From assembly GCA_009767595.1 (NCBI GenBank), contig VSDK01020373.1:147602-211601 (forward strand): a stretch of DNA of 64,000 bases, read 5' to 3'. The position numbers were made by a program, and so were the translations under genes. The DNA is from Symbiodinium kawagutii. Its lineage: Eukaryota > Sar > Dinophyceae > Suessiales > Symbiodiniaceae. The first letter of the stretch is position 1. Every line of letters begins with the position of its first letter. The notes under the pieces were generated by a model, which saw only the letters and a list, made by a program, of their open reading frames with translations, had not been told where the DNA came from and made no database searches. Shown piece by piece: positions 42,757-52,490 of the stretch.

Positions 42757-42907
42757 TCAAGTCAGTACTGAGAGGAACTGGTCATGCCAATGGCCCCTGC
42801 GGCCTTGCAGTGAAATCATGCTGCTTGGCCCACCGAACAATTGCGGCCATTTATATCTAGATAGAGCCAGAACCCTCCTGGAGAAACAGAATATCCGCCA
42901 TAATTAG
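42757..42907 (+). CDS. candidate exon, unknown protein
   Basis: The frame reads ERNWSCQWPLRPCSEIMLLG and YLDRARTLLEKQNIRH to a stop. It follows a tandem duplication of TTGCGGCCGAATGAATGATG at about 42701 and 42732. The left border is unclear. Confidence 0.3.
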
Positions 42908-43358
42908 TCAATATTGCAACCATGGAGGGATGGTTCAATTCGATATTCCACCCTTGAACGAGGTGCAGGGCCCTAACAGTAAGTCATGTTCACCAACTTG
43001 CCCATGACCCCAAAGCCAGACACACCAGATTTCAATGGTTTTCAAGCGATGCAAAAGATTGGATATATGTAAATATATGTCAGTACATGGTACATACAAG
43101 GGTATACCTTGTGTTTAGACATGAAATTGGTTCAATTTCAACCATCCGAAACATACGCAGTAGTGCCGAATATCACGACTGCTGGCATCAGCCGATCGGA
43201 ACGCGGTGCCTCCTTTTGATACGATTTGATACGGATTGTTTGACTAGACAGATTACGCAGAAGAACAAGCCTGAAAACACAACATATGTCTGTAGAAACA
43301 CATAGTTATAACATATTTTAACACGTACTATACATATGCCGACTTATTTGTCTAACAG

Positions 43359-43415
43359 TTCGCGGGACTAAAGATGTGGATGAATTTGACTCCACCAGGA
43401 GAGTGACCCTGCCGG
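43359..43415 (+). CDS. candidate short internal exon
   Basis: Acceptor TCTAACAG; donor CTGCCGG|GTACGA. The frame reads RGTKDVDEFDSTRRVTLP. Without splicing it would run on to a TGA 30 nt later. The overlapping 116-codon minus-strand frame is a rival. Confidence 0.35.
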
Positions 43416-43740
43416 GTACGATGCTGAGGATATGGAAGTTATGACTACTTTGCAGTTGGTGTCCTGGCTTCAGCAGATCAGGTATCAAAGGTTGCAAAAG
43501 GATAATTGGTACATCCTTATATGAATATGAATATGGCAATTGAACATACCATGGTAAAGATGGTAAACCTGGTAAACCTGCTATATCTGTATGTAAACAT
43601 GGTAAGCGTCCATTACAGTATGGCAATTGAACATCCTCGGTATCCTTTGAGATGATTGTAGACATCATATATTCGCCATTTAGTTGGTATATCCCCTACT
43701 ATTGTTACTTCTTATACCCTATCAACCATAAACCAGCTAG

Positions 43741-46700
43741 TTAACCATTGGTTGGTTGGTTACTATTGACCCAGCTCGCCATATATCATCCACATATCGT
43801 TGGTGCTGTGGATCAGTTTTTTGGAGGGGGGTCAGGGAGGACATTGGCCTCTGGTTGCGAGAAGTCTTCAGAGTCTGGCAAGACGTGATTGACCCACTCC
43901 ATCCCATTGAGACATATGTCATCACACCCCAACCAACTGGTATGGCAGCAACTGACCCAGGAGATGTCCATATCGTGCTAGCGCAGCAGAGATTAGAACA
44001 AAACCGGGCAGTTTTGATTACTGTGGTCACAGACACCAATGCATATAACATCGCATGCTTCCTGCCAGCCATGGCTGTCAAACGCGACGTCATCAGAGCC
44101 ATTGGCATGGAACAGCTTTGCTATGACCACCCAGTCCAGTTCGATTGTACAGTATGGTTCCTCGGGTATATGATGACAGATCTCCTGCCAACACTCACGT
44201 TGCATGGCAATGGGATCCTAGTGAGTTTGCGCACGCCAACTGTACCCATTGTGACAGCCACAAATGCAGTGCTGAATCCCCAAGTGATCAGCGATACAGG
44301 AGGGACTATCCAAAGGGATGCAGACATAAATGATGAACCAGATGACTCTGCAACGCTCCAGATCCAGTTAGTTGGAAGCAACCCGAGAGAGAGAGAGGCA
44401 ACACCTCAAGCCAATCACACCGAAACCATTCGCAGTTCTCCGAGCAGGGTAGTCATCCTGCTGGAAGACCATATTGATGGAAAATGTGAACGCACAGGTC
44501 TGCCTTCCCAAAGTGTGACAGTTCCCGGCGTTCAAGCTCTTAGTCAATGGCTTATTGATGGTGATCCAACCTTGCAAAGGGTTTTGCCTTCTGCGGTAGA
44601 CCAACCACCCTGGCTCCAAGCAGCATGGCAGCAACTCCAGAGTCAGCCAAGACAGTCTGACATCCAAGCAATCACTGTCTACACAGACGGGTCGTACTTG
44701 TGGAATCAACATTATTGGAAAGGCACAGTAGGATGGGCTTTCTGTGTTGTTGCGCACACATCCTGCGGCGATTGCATCCTTGGGTATCGATCAGGTCAGC
44801 TTGCGCCAGAAGATTGCTTAATGTTTGAAGGTGGTTTGCTAGCAAAAGATCGACATGAGCCAGATGCCACTACCGCAGAAATGTTTGCCATTCTACAGGC
44901 CATGAGATGGCTGGCATGTTCACCTGACTTCCAATCAGGCATTCCATGCATCCTGATAGCAGATGCGTTCCCAGTCCTTCAGGCTATCGTAGGAGCATGG
45001 AGCATGTTCAGTAGGGAAGCTGTCACATCCGCGCTTCGGCCATTATGGATTGCCTTAGAATACATGGGCTCTTTACATTCCAGATGGCAAAAGGCGCATT
45101 GTGGGCAAGTGTATAATGAAATCGCAGATTCCTTGGCCAAGGAAGCAGCCCGTAGAGGCCAACCCAGCATACACGACCTGCAGCAGCTTCAGTCGGAATG
45201 GAGCGCACTCCCATGGCTTTGGTTGTTGTGGCAAGACAGTTTCCATAACACAGGACCTTGGTTTGAGACAGACAATATGCAGGTTCCAATTCCAGCTCCG
45301 TTGCAAAGTAGAGATCTCCAAGCTTGGCCGAAAGCCACAGAACAAGGCAAAGGTACGATGAGGTTGAAAATCACAGTAGCCACATACAATGTGAGCACTA
45401 TGTATGGCTGGGCCAAAGCGAGACAAACCAATCAACGGTGGACGTCGCGAGTCGATCTCATGCTCCCACAATGCCAGCATCATCATGTGATTGCTTTCCA
45501 AGAAACGAGATGCCGTAAAGAACAAACATGGAGCAAAAATGATTTCTTTTGCATTGATAGCCAAGCAAAAGATGGCCAAGGAGGATGTGCTCTCTGGTTC
45601 AACACAGTTCTGCCCTTTGCAAAAATCAGGAGCAACGAGAGCGAGGGCAGTCCAGTGCGATTCGAACCCAAGGCACTAACAGTGATATATAGTTCCCACA
45701 GAATTCTCATTGTCAAATATGATACAGTCATGTGGCAATCCATTTTCGTTGCGGCTCATGCTCCACACGAGCACACCACACAGCAAGAGCGCGCACAGTT
45801 TTGGCAGCAGCTGCATGATCTTCTGCATCCGTTCGCTAAGTGGCCCATTATTACAGCCATTGATGCAAATGGTAGAACAGGCACATGCCCAGACCAACAC
45901 ATTGGCTCATACCAATCAGAAGAAGAGAATCAAAATGGTCATGCATTGCGTATCTTCGCGAGTCGGTTGCAATTATTTGCTCCGTGCACATTCCAAGAAT
46001 GCTCCGCAGACAATCCAGAGACACCTGGTGGGACATGGAAGTGCAAAGATCAGTGGTATCGCATAGACTATGTTCTCTTCCCCTGCTGTTGGAAACCAGC
46101 GAGATGGCATCATGAGAAAGGCTGCCTGGACATCGGAAATGTCAATGAAGATCACATTTCAGCCACAACGACATGTCAAGTTGAGCTTGAATTGGAAAAT
46201 TGCCGAAGTGTGCAAAACCGTGAAGTCACCTATGATCGACAGATGCTCACACAGTCTCAAGGGAAGTTTGTTGGTTCGGAGTTACTTCAAATCTTCCAAC
46301 GGGTCAAAGGACCCAATCTCTGGGTTGAGCCAGTTGACCAGCATGCCATGTGGATTCACGAGTTTTTCAGTACGCACCTGCCCAAAGTGTGCCCAAAGCA
46401 GACCCGAAAACCACGACCAGAGTGGATTTCGGAACACACATGGCATTTCTTGCAGGTTTCCAGAGACTTTCGAAAACAGGCTCGAAATATAAGTAAGCAC
46501 TTGAAACAGGCAACTCAGAGACATTTGTTGTTGCATTGGTGCCAAGCCTATCGTCATACACGTCGACAACCCACAGACACAGTGCTGGTCCAACCGCACC
46601 CTCGCTGGAAACTGTATTCAGAATGCAGACGTGCGAAGTTGTTGCTCATGGCAAGGAAAATCAGAGGACATATGAGTAAATCACTTCGTGCAGATGAAGC

Positions 46701-49700
46701 AATTTTCCTGGAGAGTGTGGCCAAAAATCATCGCTCACATTTCGATAGTGTGCGCCCTGATAACATGTGGACAAGCCTCAAAAAGAAGCTACCCAAATAC
46801 AGACAGAAAATGCGGAATGTACCTGTGAGATATAGCGCCACGCAGGATTCCTTTCTCCAGCACTTTGCGGCCATCGAGGACGCACAAGTTGTGCCGTTGA
46901 GAGAAGTGAGCACACTGATTGACCAGCAATCCACTCAAGCTGCGAAAGAAGCCACCACGTGGAACATCCCTCTGCAGGACCTTCCAACCCTGCCAATGCT
47001 TGAGGAGGCGATCAGGTCAATGAAGGTTGGGAAAGCGATCAGTGGTGTCATTTGCCCTGAACTGGCACACACCAATCCTGCCAGCATGGCAAAAATGATT
47101 TTCCCTGCACTCTGTCAGTTTTTCTTGAGGGCTCAGCAACCACTTTCGTGGAAAGGAGGGGAATTGTGTCCACTCTGGAAGAAACGTGGCTCAGTAGCAG
47201 AGACCAAGAATTACAGAGCAATATTGGTTTCACAGCTCATTCCAAGAATATTTCATAAGTTGGTACGCCGGGCCATGATGCGACATGTAGAGCCCAACCT
47301 CCACTCAATGCAAATCGGAGGAGCCACGTGCATGTCGGTCAATTTTGCAACACAAACACTCAACGCTCTCCGTCTCAGGGCCAAAACCAGAGGCCATAGC
47401 CATGCAGTGCTTTACTTCGATCTTCAAGCAGCATTTTACAGAGCCGTAAGAAGCACCGCGTTTGCTGACGTTCTTGGCCTTAATCTGCAACAAGAAGACG
47501 AAGATGTAAGCATTGAATGTGCGAAGAGCCAGCCAGCGATGGAAGCAATGAGAATTCCAAAACACATCCAAGCTTGGGCCCAACAAATCATGACATCAAG
47601 CTGGTCCCATGTGGCTACATCGCAAGTGGGCGGGAAGGAGCATGTTTTGCTCTCAAAGAGAGGAACACGCCCAGGCGATCCCATAGCGGATCTATCGTTT
47701 ACCTGCATCATGCAAGACATCCTTGCCAGTCTTCAAACCACCATTGGACACCTGCTGGATGTAATTCCTACACAAAAAGGGGACGTGCAGGTACCAGCGA
47801 TAGCCTGGGTAGACGACATAGCAATATTCGTTTCCTCAGACAGACCGCAAGATCTCATTCCAAAGGTGCGGCAAATAGCAACAGCGATGCACGTCCAATG
47901 CAGGAGCCGGGGACTCTCGCTTAACTACGAGCCGGGCAAAACTGAGATCATGTACCAACTTGTGGGGAGAGGGAGTCAACGCGTTTCCAGAGAAATCCAA
48001 GAAATGCCAACTCAGGGCATCCCCTTGCTGGAACCGTTTGTCATTGACGTCCCTGTTGCCACAGCCTACACGCACTTGGGACACAGACAAGTGGCAAACA
48101 TGAAGATTGAGTGGGAACTGCATAGGAGAATTACATTGGCCAATGAAGCGCTGTTGGAAGCCTCCGCAGTGTTAGGAAATCCCCGTCTGTCTATGGTGTG
48201 CAAGCAGACATTCATGGATGCATTGGTCATGTCGAAGCTTTTGTTCTCCGTCGAGACGTGGTTAGAAATGCCAGACAGTGCAGTCACTAAAATGCATTCA
48301 TTTCAGGTCAAAGCCATCCGCACATGCTTGCGACAATTGAATCGACAGAATCAGCCACATGTCTCAGATGCCGAGATTGAGATGGCGTGGGCAGGAGCAT
48401 CCGTTCAAGATTACATACGGTGTGTCCGACTGCGATATCTGCATCGTCTGTGGAACAAAGGGCCTGATTTTTTGCAAACCATCATGATGCACTGCAGCGA
48501 CTTTCTGCCGACAAGTTGGTGGGAGCTCATCAACACAGATCTTGCATGGTTGGCAGAGCATGATCGAACTCTTCCGTCACATGTCCATGCCAGCTCTGCT
48601 TTTCAAGCATGGCATGAAATTCTTGCTCAATCCAAATCAATTTGGGCAGCAAGATGCAAGAGGGCCATGAACCAATCAAGGCAGCGTCAACGCATTGCAC
48701 GCATGCAGGCTTTCTGGCGACAGGAAGGACCAACAGTGCAAGAGCAGAAAGGTGATGACTCACCGAAAGAAAAGAAATTTTGCTGTGAGTACTGCAATGC
48801 AGCTTTCTCAAGCGCAACTGCTCTCTCCGTCCACCAGAAAAAGATGCACAGCGTGGCAGCCCAAGTTCGACTATACATGCACCACCCCACAGAGTGTCAG
48901 AGTTGTTTAGTTGACTTTCACACCACACAAAGGCTGAGACAACATTTGCAGCACAAGCCTGACCAATGTCTCGCACATTTGCAATCTGTTCTGCAGCCTA
49001 TGACAGCAGATGACATCAAGGTTCAGCAGAAACAAACCAGCTACAGGATGGCTGCCGTACGTGTGCAAGGTCCCCTCTTGCCATCCAGGCAAGAATGGGC
49101 ACAAGTCCGGAGCCGGCCAATGCCCAGGTTGGAGTTTCAAGGAGATGACCATCAAATGTGGGCTGATTGGCTACACAACTCGTGGGATCCGCATCGAGAA
49201 GACAGCTGGACCTTTCCCGACATGTGGACAGACAATATGGTGATCTCGCAGGATTTGTCTGACTTCATCTTTGAAGTGGCCAATGACATCGCAGGTCCCA
49301 CAGTAGCAGGAAGGATCATCCGGTTTGTACATCGGCAATCCGTAGATGAATCTGAAGTGGCCCAACCATCTCCTACAGCTGAACTGCAAATCCACTTCCG
49401 GGTCATTCTATGGCTTGAGTCTTCACAGACGCTGCTGCCTCGAATGAAAGAAGCGTGGGAATATGTTGTTCAGATGTACAATGCGAACGTGCACCTTTTG
49501 TCCATCGGCACAAAAGGTTTTACTGGATTGCAAGATGTATCCATGCCACAGAATCGAGCTTTCTGGAAACGCATGATCGCAGACGGAAGGGTCATAGCTA
49601 TCTTGGCAGCTCCCTTCGGATACACTTGGAATCATTGTGGCAACAAGGTTTCCTCACGGACCAGGCAATTTCCATTGGGCGAACTTGAGGTGATACCCAG

Positions 49701-50235
49701 GAAATGTGATGCCATTCATGAGGACAATGTCTCTGCCATGACCTATGTTGACTTGCAACGCGCTGGACGTTTTCATGGCCTGCCCATTGTGACAGCTACG
49801 TCAGCTGACTATGTGTGGGGTCAGGATTTCCGGTTGCTTGAAGCTGGAACTCATCAGTTTCATGCGCATTTCCAGCAGTACGAGATCGGCGCGACTGGGC
49901 ACCTGGCATTCTATGTAGAAAGGTGTACAGCTTTCGAAGAATGTTTGCAACGGTGGAAGGGTGTTGCATCTACTCGGAAGGCTGATCCAGCCCCGTTTCT
50001 CCATACAGTCATTGCAGAGGCACTTTTGCAGCAGTGGTGCCAGTTGAGTCGAGCCGCACAGTTTTGCTCGGACTCAACTTTTGCAGGGCACCTGCGACGC
50101 AGCCATTTGATGCTGCGTGTACAATAGGTTGAATTCATCATGCTAGGCGTAAAGAGCACAGACTCCGACGCATGCAAAGGCAAAAAGGGGTCAGGGAGGT
50201 ACCGTGCTGAGAGCGACGGTCTCACCAGTGACGTG
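43741..50235 (+). mobile_element. LINE-type non-LTR retrotransposon, probably 5' truncated
   Basis: One long ORF carries RNase H, APE-type endonuclease, RT and C2H2 fingers, with no tyrosine recombinase and no LTRs. The frame opens just after a TAG at 43738 with no ATG, which suggests 5' truncation. The right border is uncertain: GC-richer sequence continues past the stop to about 50235, including a small stem (TGAGA...TCTCA at 50208-50224). No convincing target-site duplication or poly(A) tail was found. Confidence 0.8.
43756..50127 (+). CDS. LINE polyprotein: RNase H, endonuclease, reverse transcriptase, zinc fingers, degenerate methyltransferase-like tail
   Basis: Residues are counted from 43756, a TTG; the first in-frame Met is residue 63. 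RNase H (about 300-470): Asp311 in VYTDGSY, Glu375, Asp403 and Asp458 in NEIADSLAKEA, so the tetrad is complete. APE-type endonuclease (about 538-800): ATYNV, QETR (Glu583), AIDANGRTG (Asp703, Asn705), YRIDYVLF (Asp771) and EDH (Asp799, His800). RT (about 1080-1480): motif A LYFDLQAAFY (Asp1222), motif B KRGTRPGDPIAD, motif C AWVDDIAIF (Asp1353, Asp1354). C2H2 finger: Cys1677, Cys1680, His1693, His1698; a second is at 1714-1733. The C-terminal region (about 1900-2123) resembles a methyltransferase-like module (IGTKGFTG, then DGRVIAILAAPFGYTW), but the expected P-x-C is absent. The frame is unbroken for 2123 codons, so the copy is young. It would nick target DNA, copy RNA by target-primed synthesis and remove the RNA strand. 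Confidence 0.9.
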   Translation: MVTIDPARHISSTYRWCCGSVFWRGVREDIGLWLREVFRVWQDVIDPLHPIETYVITPQPTGMAATDPGDVHIVLAQQRLEQNRAVLITVVTDTNAYNIACFLPAMAVKRDVIRAIGMEQLCYDHPVQFDCTVWFLGYMMTDLLPTLTLHGNGILVSLRTPTVPIVTATNAVLNPQVISDTGGTIQRDADINDEPDDSATLQIQLVGSNPREREATPQANHTETIRSSPSRVVILLEDHIDGKCERTGLPSQSVTVPGVQALSQWLIDGDPTLQRVLPSAVDQPPWLQAAWQQLQSQPRQSDIQAITVYTDGSYLWNQHYWKGTVGWAFCVVAHTSCGDCILGYRSGQLAPEDCLMFEGGLLAKDRHEPDATTAEMFAILQAMRWLACSPDFQSGIPCILIADAFPVLQAIVGAWSMFSREAVTSALRPLWIALEYMGSLHSRWQKAHCGQVYNEIADSLAKEAARRGQPSIHDLQQLQSEWSALPWLWLLWQDSFHNTGPWFETDNMQVPIPAPLQSRDLQAWPKATEQGKGTMRLKITVATYNVSTMYGWAKARQTNQRWTSRVDLMLPQCQHHHVIAFQETRCRKEQTWSKNDFFCIDSQAKDGQGGCALWFNTVLPFAKIRSNESEGSPVRFEPKALTVIYSSHRILIVKYDTVMWQSIFVAAHAPHEHTTQQERAQFWQQLHDLLHPFAKWPIITAIDANGRTGTCPDQHIGSYQSEEENQNGHALRIFASRLQLFAPCTFQECSADNPETPGGTWKCKDQWYRIDYVLFPCCWKPARWHHEKGCLDIGNVNEDHISATTTCQVELELENCRSVQNREVTYDRQMLTQSQGKFVGSELLQIFQRVKGPNLWVEPVDQHAMWIHEFFSTHLPKVCPKQTRKPRPEWISEHTWHFLQVSRDFRKQARNISKHLKQATQRHLLLHWCQAYRHTRRQPTDTVLVQPHPRWKLYSECRRAKLLLMARKIRGHMSKSLRADEAIFLESVAKNHRSHFDSVRPDNMWTSLKKKLPKYRQKMRNVPVRYSATQDSFLQHFAAIEDAQVVPLREVSTLIDQQSTQAAKEATTWNIPLQDLPTLPMLEEAIRSMKVGKAISGVICPELAHTNPASMAKMIFPALCQFFLRAQQPLSWKGGELCPLWKKRGSVAETKNYRAILVSQLIPRIFHKLVRRAMMRHVEPNLHSMQIGGATCMSVNFATQTLNALRLRAKTRGHSHAVLYFDLQAAFYRAVRSTAFADVLGLNLQQEDEDVSIECAKSQPAMEAMRIPKHIQAWAQQIMTSSWSHVATSQVGGKEHVLLSKRGTRPGDPIADLSFTCIMQDILASLQTTIGHLLDVIPTQKGDVQVPAIAWVDDIAIFVSSDRPQDLIPKVRQIATAMHVQCRSRGLSLNYEPGKTEIMYQLVGRGSQRVSREIQEMPTQGIPLLEPFVIDVPVATAYTHLGHRQVANMKIEWELHRRITLANEALLEASAVLGNPRLSMVCKQTFMDALVMSKLLFSVETWLEMPDSAVTKMHSFQVKAIRTCLRQLNRQNQPHVSDAEIEMAWAGASVQDYIRCVRLRYLHRLWNKGPDFLQTIMMHCSDFLPTSWWELINTDLAWLAEHDRTLPSHVHASSAFQAWHEILAQSKSIWAARCKRAMNQSRQRQRIARMQAFWRQEGPTVQEQKGDDSPKEKKFCCEYCNAAFSSATALSVHQKKMHSVAAQVRLYMHHPTECQSCLVDFHTTQRLRQHLQHKPDQCLAHLQSVLQPMTADDIKVQQKQTSYRMAAVRVQGPLLPSRQEWAQVRSRPMPRLEFQGDDHQMWADWLHNSWDPHREDSWTFPDMWTDNMVISQDLSDFIFEVANDIAGPTVAGRIIRFVHRQSVDESEVAQPSPTAELQIHFRVILWLESSQTLLPRMKEAWEYVVQMYNANVHLLSIGTKGFTGLQDVSMPQNRAFWKRMIADGRVIAILAAPFGYTWNHCGNKVSSRTRQFPLGELEVIPRKCDAIHEDNVSAMTYVDLQRAGRFHGLPIVTATSADYVWGQDFRLLEAGTHQFHAHFQQYEIGATGHLAFYVERCTAFEECLQRWKGVASTRKADPAPFLHTVIAEALLQQWCQLSRAAQFCSDSTFAGHLRRSHLMLRVQ

Positions 50236-50348
50236 GTTGGCTATACACTCTTGACGTTAACCACCGTGGACCCACCTCTTTCACTCACTATTGGCCGGTG
50301 ATGATCCAGTGATCAGCCAGTCATTAAGAAACTATTTGCCAATCACAG

Positions 50349-50433
50349 TATCAAAATCACCACTCCAGCTCCAAAGTTCCTTGTGGCTTCTTCTGAACCT
50401 TCAACTTCGGCTGTGCCACGGAGTTCAAATTGA
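50349..50433 (+). CDS. candidate terminal exon, Ser/Pro-rich
   Basis: After AATCACAG the frame reads IKITTPAPKFLVASSEPSTS and AVPRSSN to TGA. A rival 66-codon + frame covers the same bases. Confidence 0.3.
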
Positions 50434-50545
50434 TAAACAATCTACCAGTTGCATTGGGAACCCTCCCAGAGCGCAGTGCTTGATTCCGTAGTGTGATGGT
50501 CTCTCTCAATTATGTTGGGAAAACCAATGATTGGTTCCGTCTTGT

Positions 50546-50655
50546 TACCCTCTGGTGATCTAACATAGCAATGGAAAATCCACCAATTATTGATGGTTTC
50601 TCAGGGTTTCTCTACAAAGTATAGTGATTTTCCAGCCAGCTACGTTAGATCACCG
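50546..50655 (+). mobile_element. MITE-like element, family M3
   Basis: Starts TACCCTCTGGTGATCTAACA, ends TACGTTAGATCACC; GGAAAATCCACCA sits inside. This is the copy closest to the family consensus at the left end. Confidence 0.7.
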
Positions 50656-51087
50656 CCTTATTAGATGATCACAATCCTTCCCAATTACTGTATTGGTTGA
50701 ATCACCCTTGCTGATTGATCTGATCAACCAGCACCATCAATGATTCACCTGCCATGGCAGGGCGACAGGAGCCGCAGTTGGTTCAACTGCAGCAGAACCA
50801 TCACTATGTCCCATATCAATCAGCCAACATCATTTACCACAACCATTCATTGATCATTCTCGGACAGGTACTTAATGTGATGCTCGGACATCATATCAAC
50901 CATGATATACTAACCATTATTAAGATTATCATGACAAACATTGATTAACCCTAGGATTTATCATGTAGATCAACCTGACAGATTAACTTGACATCATACC
51001 AAGCATGACTAATCATGATTAGCTATCAACCATCATTTTTCTCAGTTGATCAACCCGAGCTGACCCCAACCATGGGCTGCTTCCAAG

Positions 51088-51288
51088 GCGTGGATTGCTG
51101 TAGCTGCCGCGGTGCGAGTCCAACAGCCTTCCGCTGTGGTGCCCAACACGTCTGGGCCGAGGGGGGCATCCGCTCCACAGACCTTGCGGCCCGACCGTTC
51201 TTCAGGCCGCGGGCTCACCGGTGGGGTCAGCCACTACGTGCGTCGTGGTGGCTATGAGTGGCTCGTGGTTGATGAATGGTTCAGCTAG
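51088..51288 (+). CDS. candidate exon, unknown basic protein
   Basis: After the acceptor TTCCAAG|G the frame reads AWIAVAAAVRVQQPSAVVPN and later SSGRGLTGGVSHYVRRGGYE to TAG, 66 codons. GC-rich, Ala/Arg/Gly-rich. An overlapping + frame from 51015 (Cys/Arg-rich) is the rival. Family not recognised. Confidence 0.4.
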   Translation, partial: AWIAVAAAVRVQQPSAVVPNTSGPRGASAPQTLRPDRSSGRGLTGGVSHYVRRGGYEWLVVDEWFS

Positions 51289-51668
51289 AAATGGCTGGTT
51301 GATGAGTTGACAAGGATGGTTGGGCTGCCGGTTGATGGTTGATCAATCATGGTGATGGTGAATGACTTTAGAATCTTTAGAAGGACGATTCGCGATGGTT
51401 TGTCTTTTTTGCATGATGGGTACTGGTGAATGATGGTCAATGGTGGTTAATGGGTGGTTAATTTTATAGTGGTTGATTGATGGTAAATTGATGGCCAATC
51501 AGTGGTCAATTAGTGGTTGATTGATGCTTAATTGATGCTTAACTGATGGTTAATTAGTGCTTAGTTGATGGTGCATTGATGATTCATTCTTGTTAATATT
51601 ATTTGATCATATGGTTCATATTAACATTAGTGCATGTTAATTAGTTCATGTTGGTTTATTTATGAAAA

Positions 51669-51770
51669 TGGGTGTTTCTCCAAATAGGGCTACCCCCAAA
51701 TCATCCAATATTAACCATTTACAATAATAAACCAACCATTTTTTGGGTCCCCTATTCTGAGAAACCACCA
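51669..51770 (+). mobile_element. MITE-like element, family M1 (best full copy)
   Basis: Left TGGGTGTTTCTCCAAATAGG then CTACCCCCAAATCATCCAAT; right CCATTTTTTGGGTCCCCTAT then TCTGAGAAACCACCA. The ends are imperfect inverted repeats of about 30 bp. Confidence 0.7.
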
Positions 51771-51794
51771 TATTCATAAATAAATGACTATTAA

Positions 51795-51837
51795 TGGATG
51801 ATTTAGGGGTACCCCTATGACTTGAGAAACCACCAAA
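51795..51837 (+). repeat. half copy of M1 (right end, other arm type)
   Basis: GGATGATTTAGGGGTACCCC followed by TATGACTTGAGAAACCACCA. It starts 25 bp after the full copy ends. Confidence 0.6.
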
Positions 51838-52040
51838 TGTTCCCATGGAAAGGTTGAGAAACCACCGGAATTGATGTTGGTTAATTGATGCTTAACTGAT
51901 GATTGATATAGTAATCGTTCTTCCACCCCGAAGCCGCAGCTGTGATTTTCAAGCGGTGAGATGGGCTGGTTATGATTCATAGTGGTTAGGACTCCTAAGA
52001 ACCAACAACCAACAATAAAGGTTGATCCATGGGTTCAAAG

Positions 52041-52173
52041 TGCCAGGCTGGCCGTAGAGGCATGGGCGAGCACCTACCGGAAGACCTCGAATCACCCGCT
52101 GTTCTTCCAGTGGGTGGATTCGCCCGTGGCACATTGGAAGCTGGGCAGCAATGGCAAGGACGCAAGGAGATGA
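52041..52173 (+). CDS. candidate exon, unknown protein
   Basis: After TTCAAAG the frame reads ARLAVEAWASTYRKTSNHPL, then FFQWVDSPVAHWKLGSNGKD to TGA. A GA-type donor (GCAAG|GAGATG) just before the stop is possible. A 12-nt unit (GATGTACCAAGG) is repeated three times right after it. Two overlapping frames on each strand are weaker. Confidence 0.4.
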
Positions 52174-52409
52174 CTGTGGTGATGTACCAAGGGATGTACC
52201 AAGGGATGTACCAAGGATGGTTGGGGCTTCCACGAAACTCGTGTGATAAGACCTGGCTGACTGGTGCTTGGTTGGCTGGGCAAACCGGAGCTGGAGAGTA
52301 ATTCTGTTGATACCCCATCAACATGATCTCATCATGTAGCCTTCATACCATCTCCAGCCCCACATCCAAGCGGCCACCAATCGGAGCTGCTTCTGCATCG
52401 TGCGCCCAG

Positions 52410-52490
52410 GAAGAGTTTATACGAAGGCTTCTGGAATGGCATGGGCATGGCAGTGTCTCGGCAGCCCAACAGTCCTGGGGCTTTCCTCAG
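52410..52490 (+). CDS. candidate internal exon, 27 codons, phase 0
   Basis: Acceptor GTGCGCCCAG|G and donor CTCAG|GTGAAC. The frame reads EEFIRRLLEWHGHGSVSAAQ and QSWGFPQ. The reading frame stays open on both sides for a total of 95 codons, so a longer unspliced version is possible. Family not recognised. Confidence 0.5.

Noticed and set aside
44368..49995. Many minus-strand and off-frame ORFs of 60-170 codons inside the LINE
   Set aside because: All overlap conserved RNase H, endonuclease, RT or finger motifs of the main frame.
43745..50260. Possible target-site duplication of the LINE (GGTTGGTTACTATTGAC against GGTTGGCTATACACTCTTGAC)
   Set aside because: The two differ in length and at several positions, and the right border of the element is not known.
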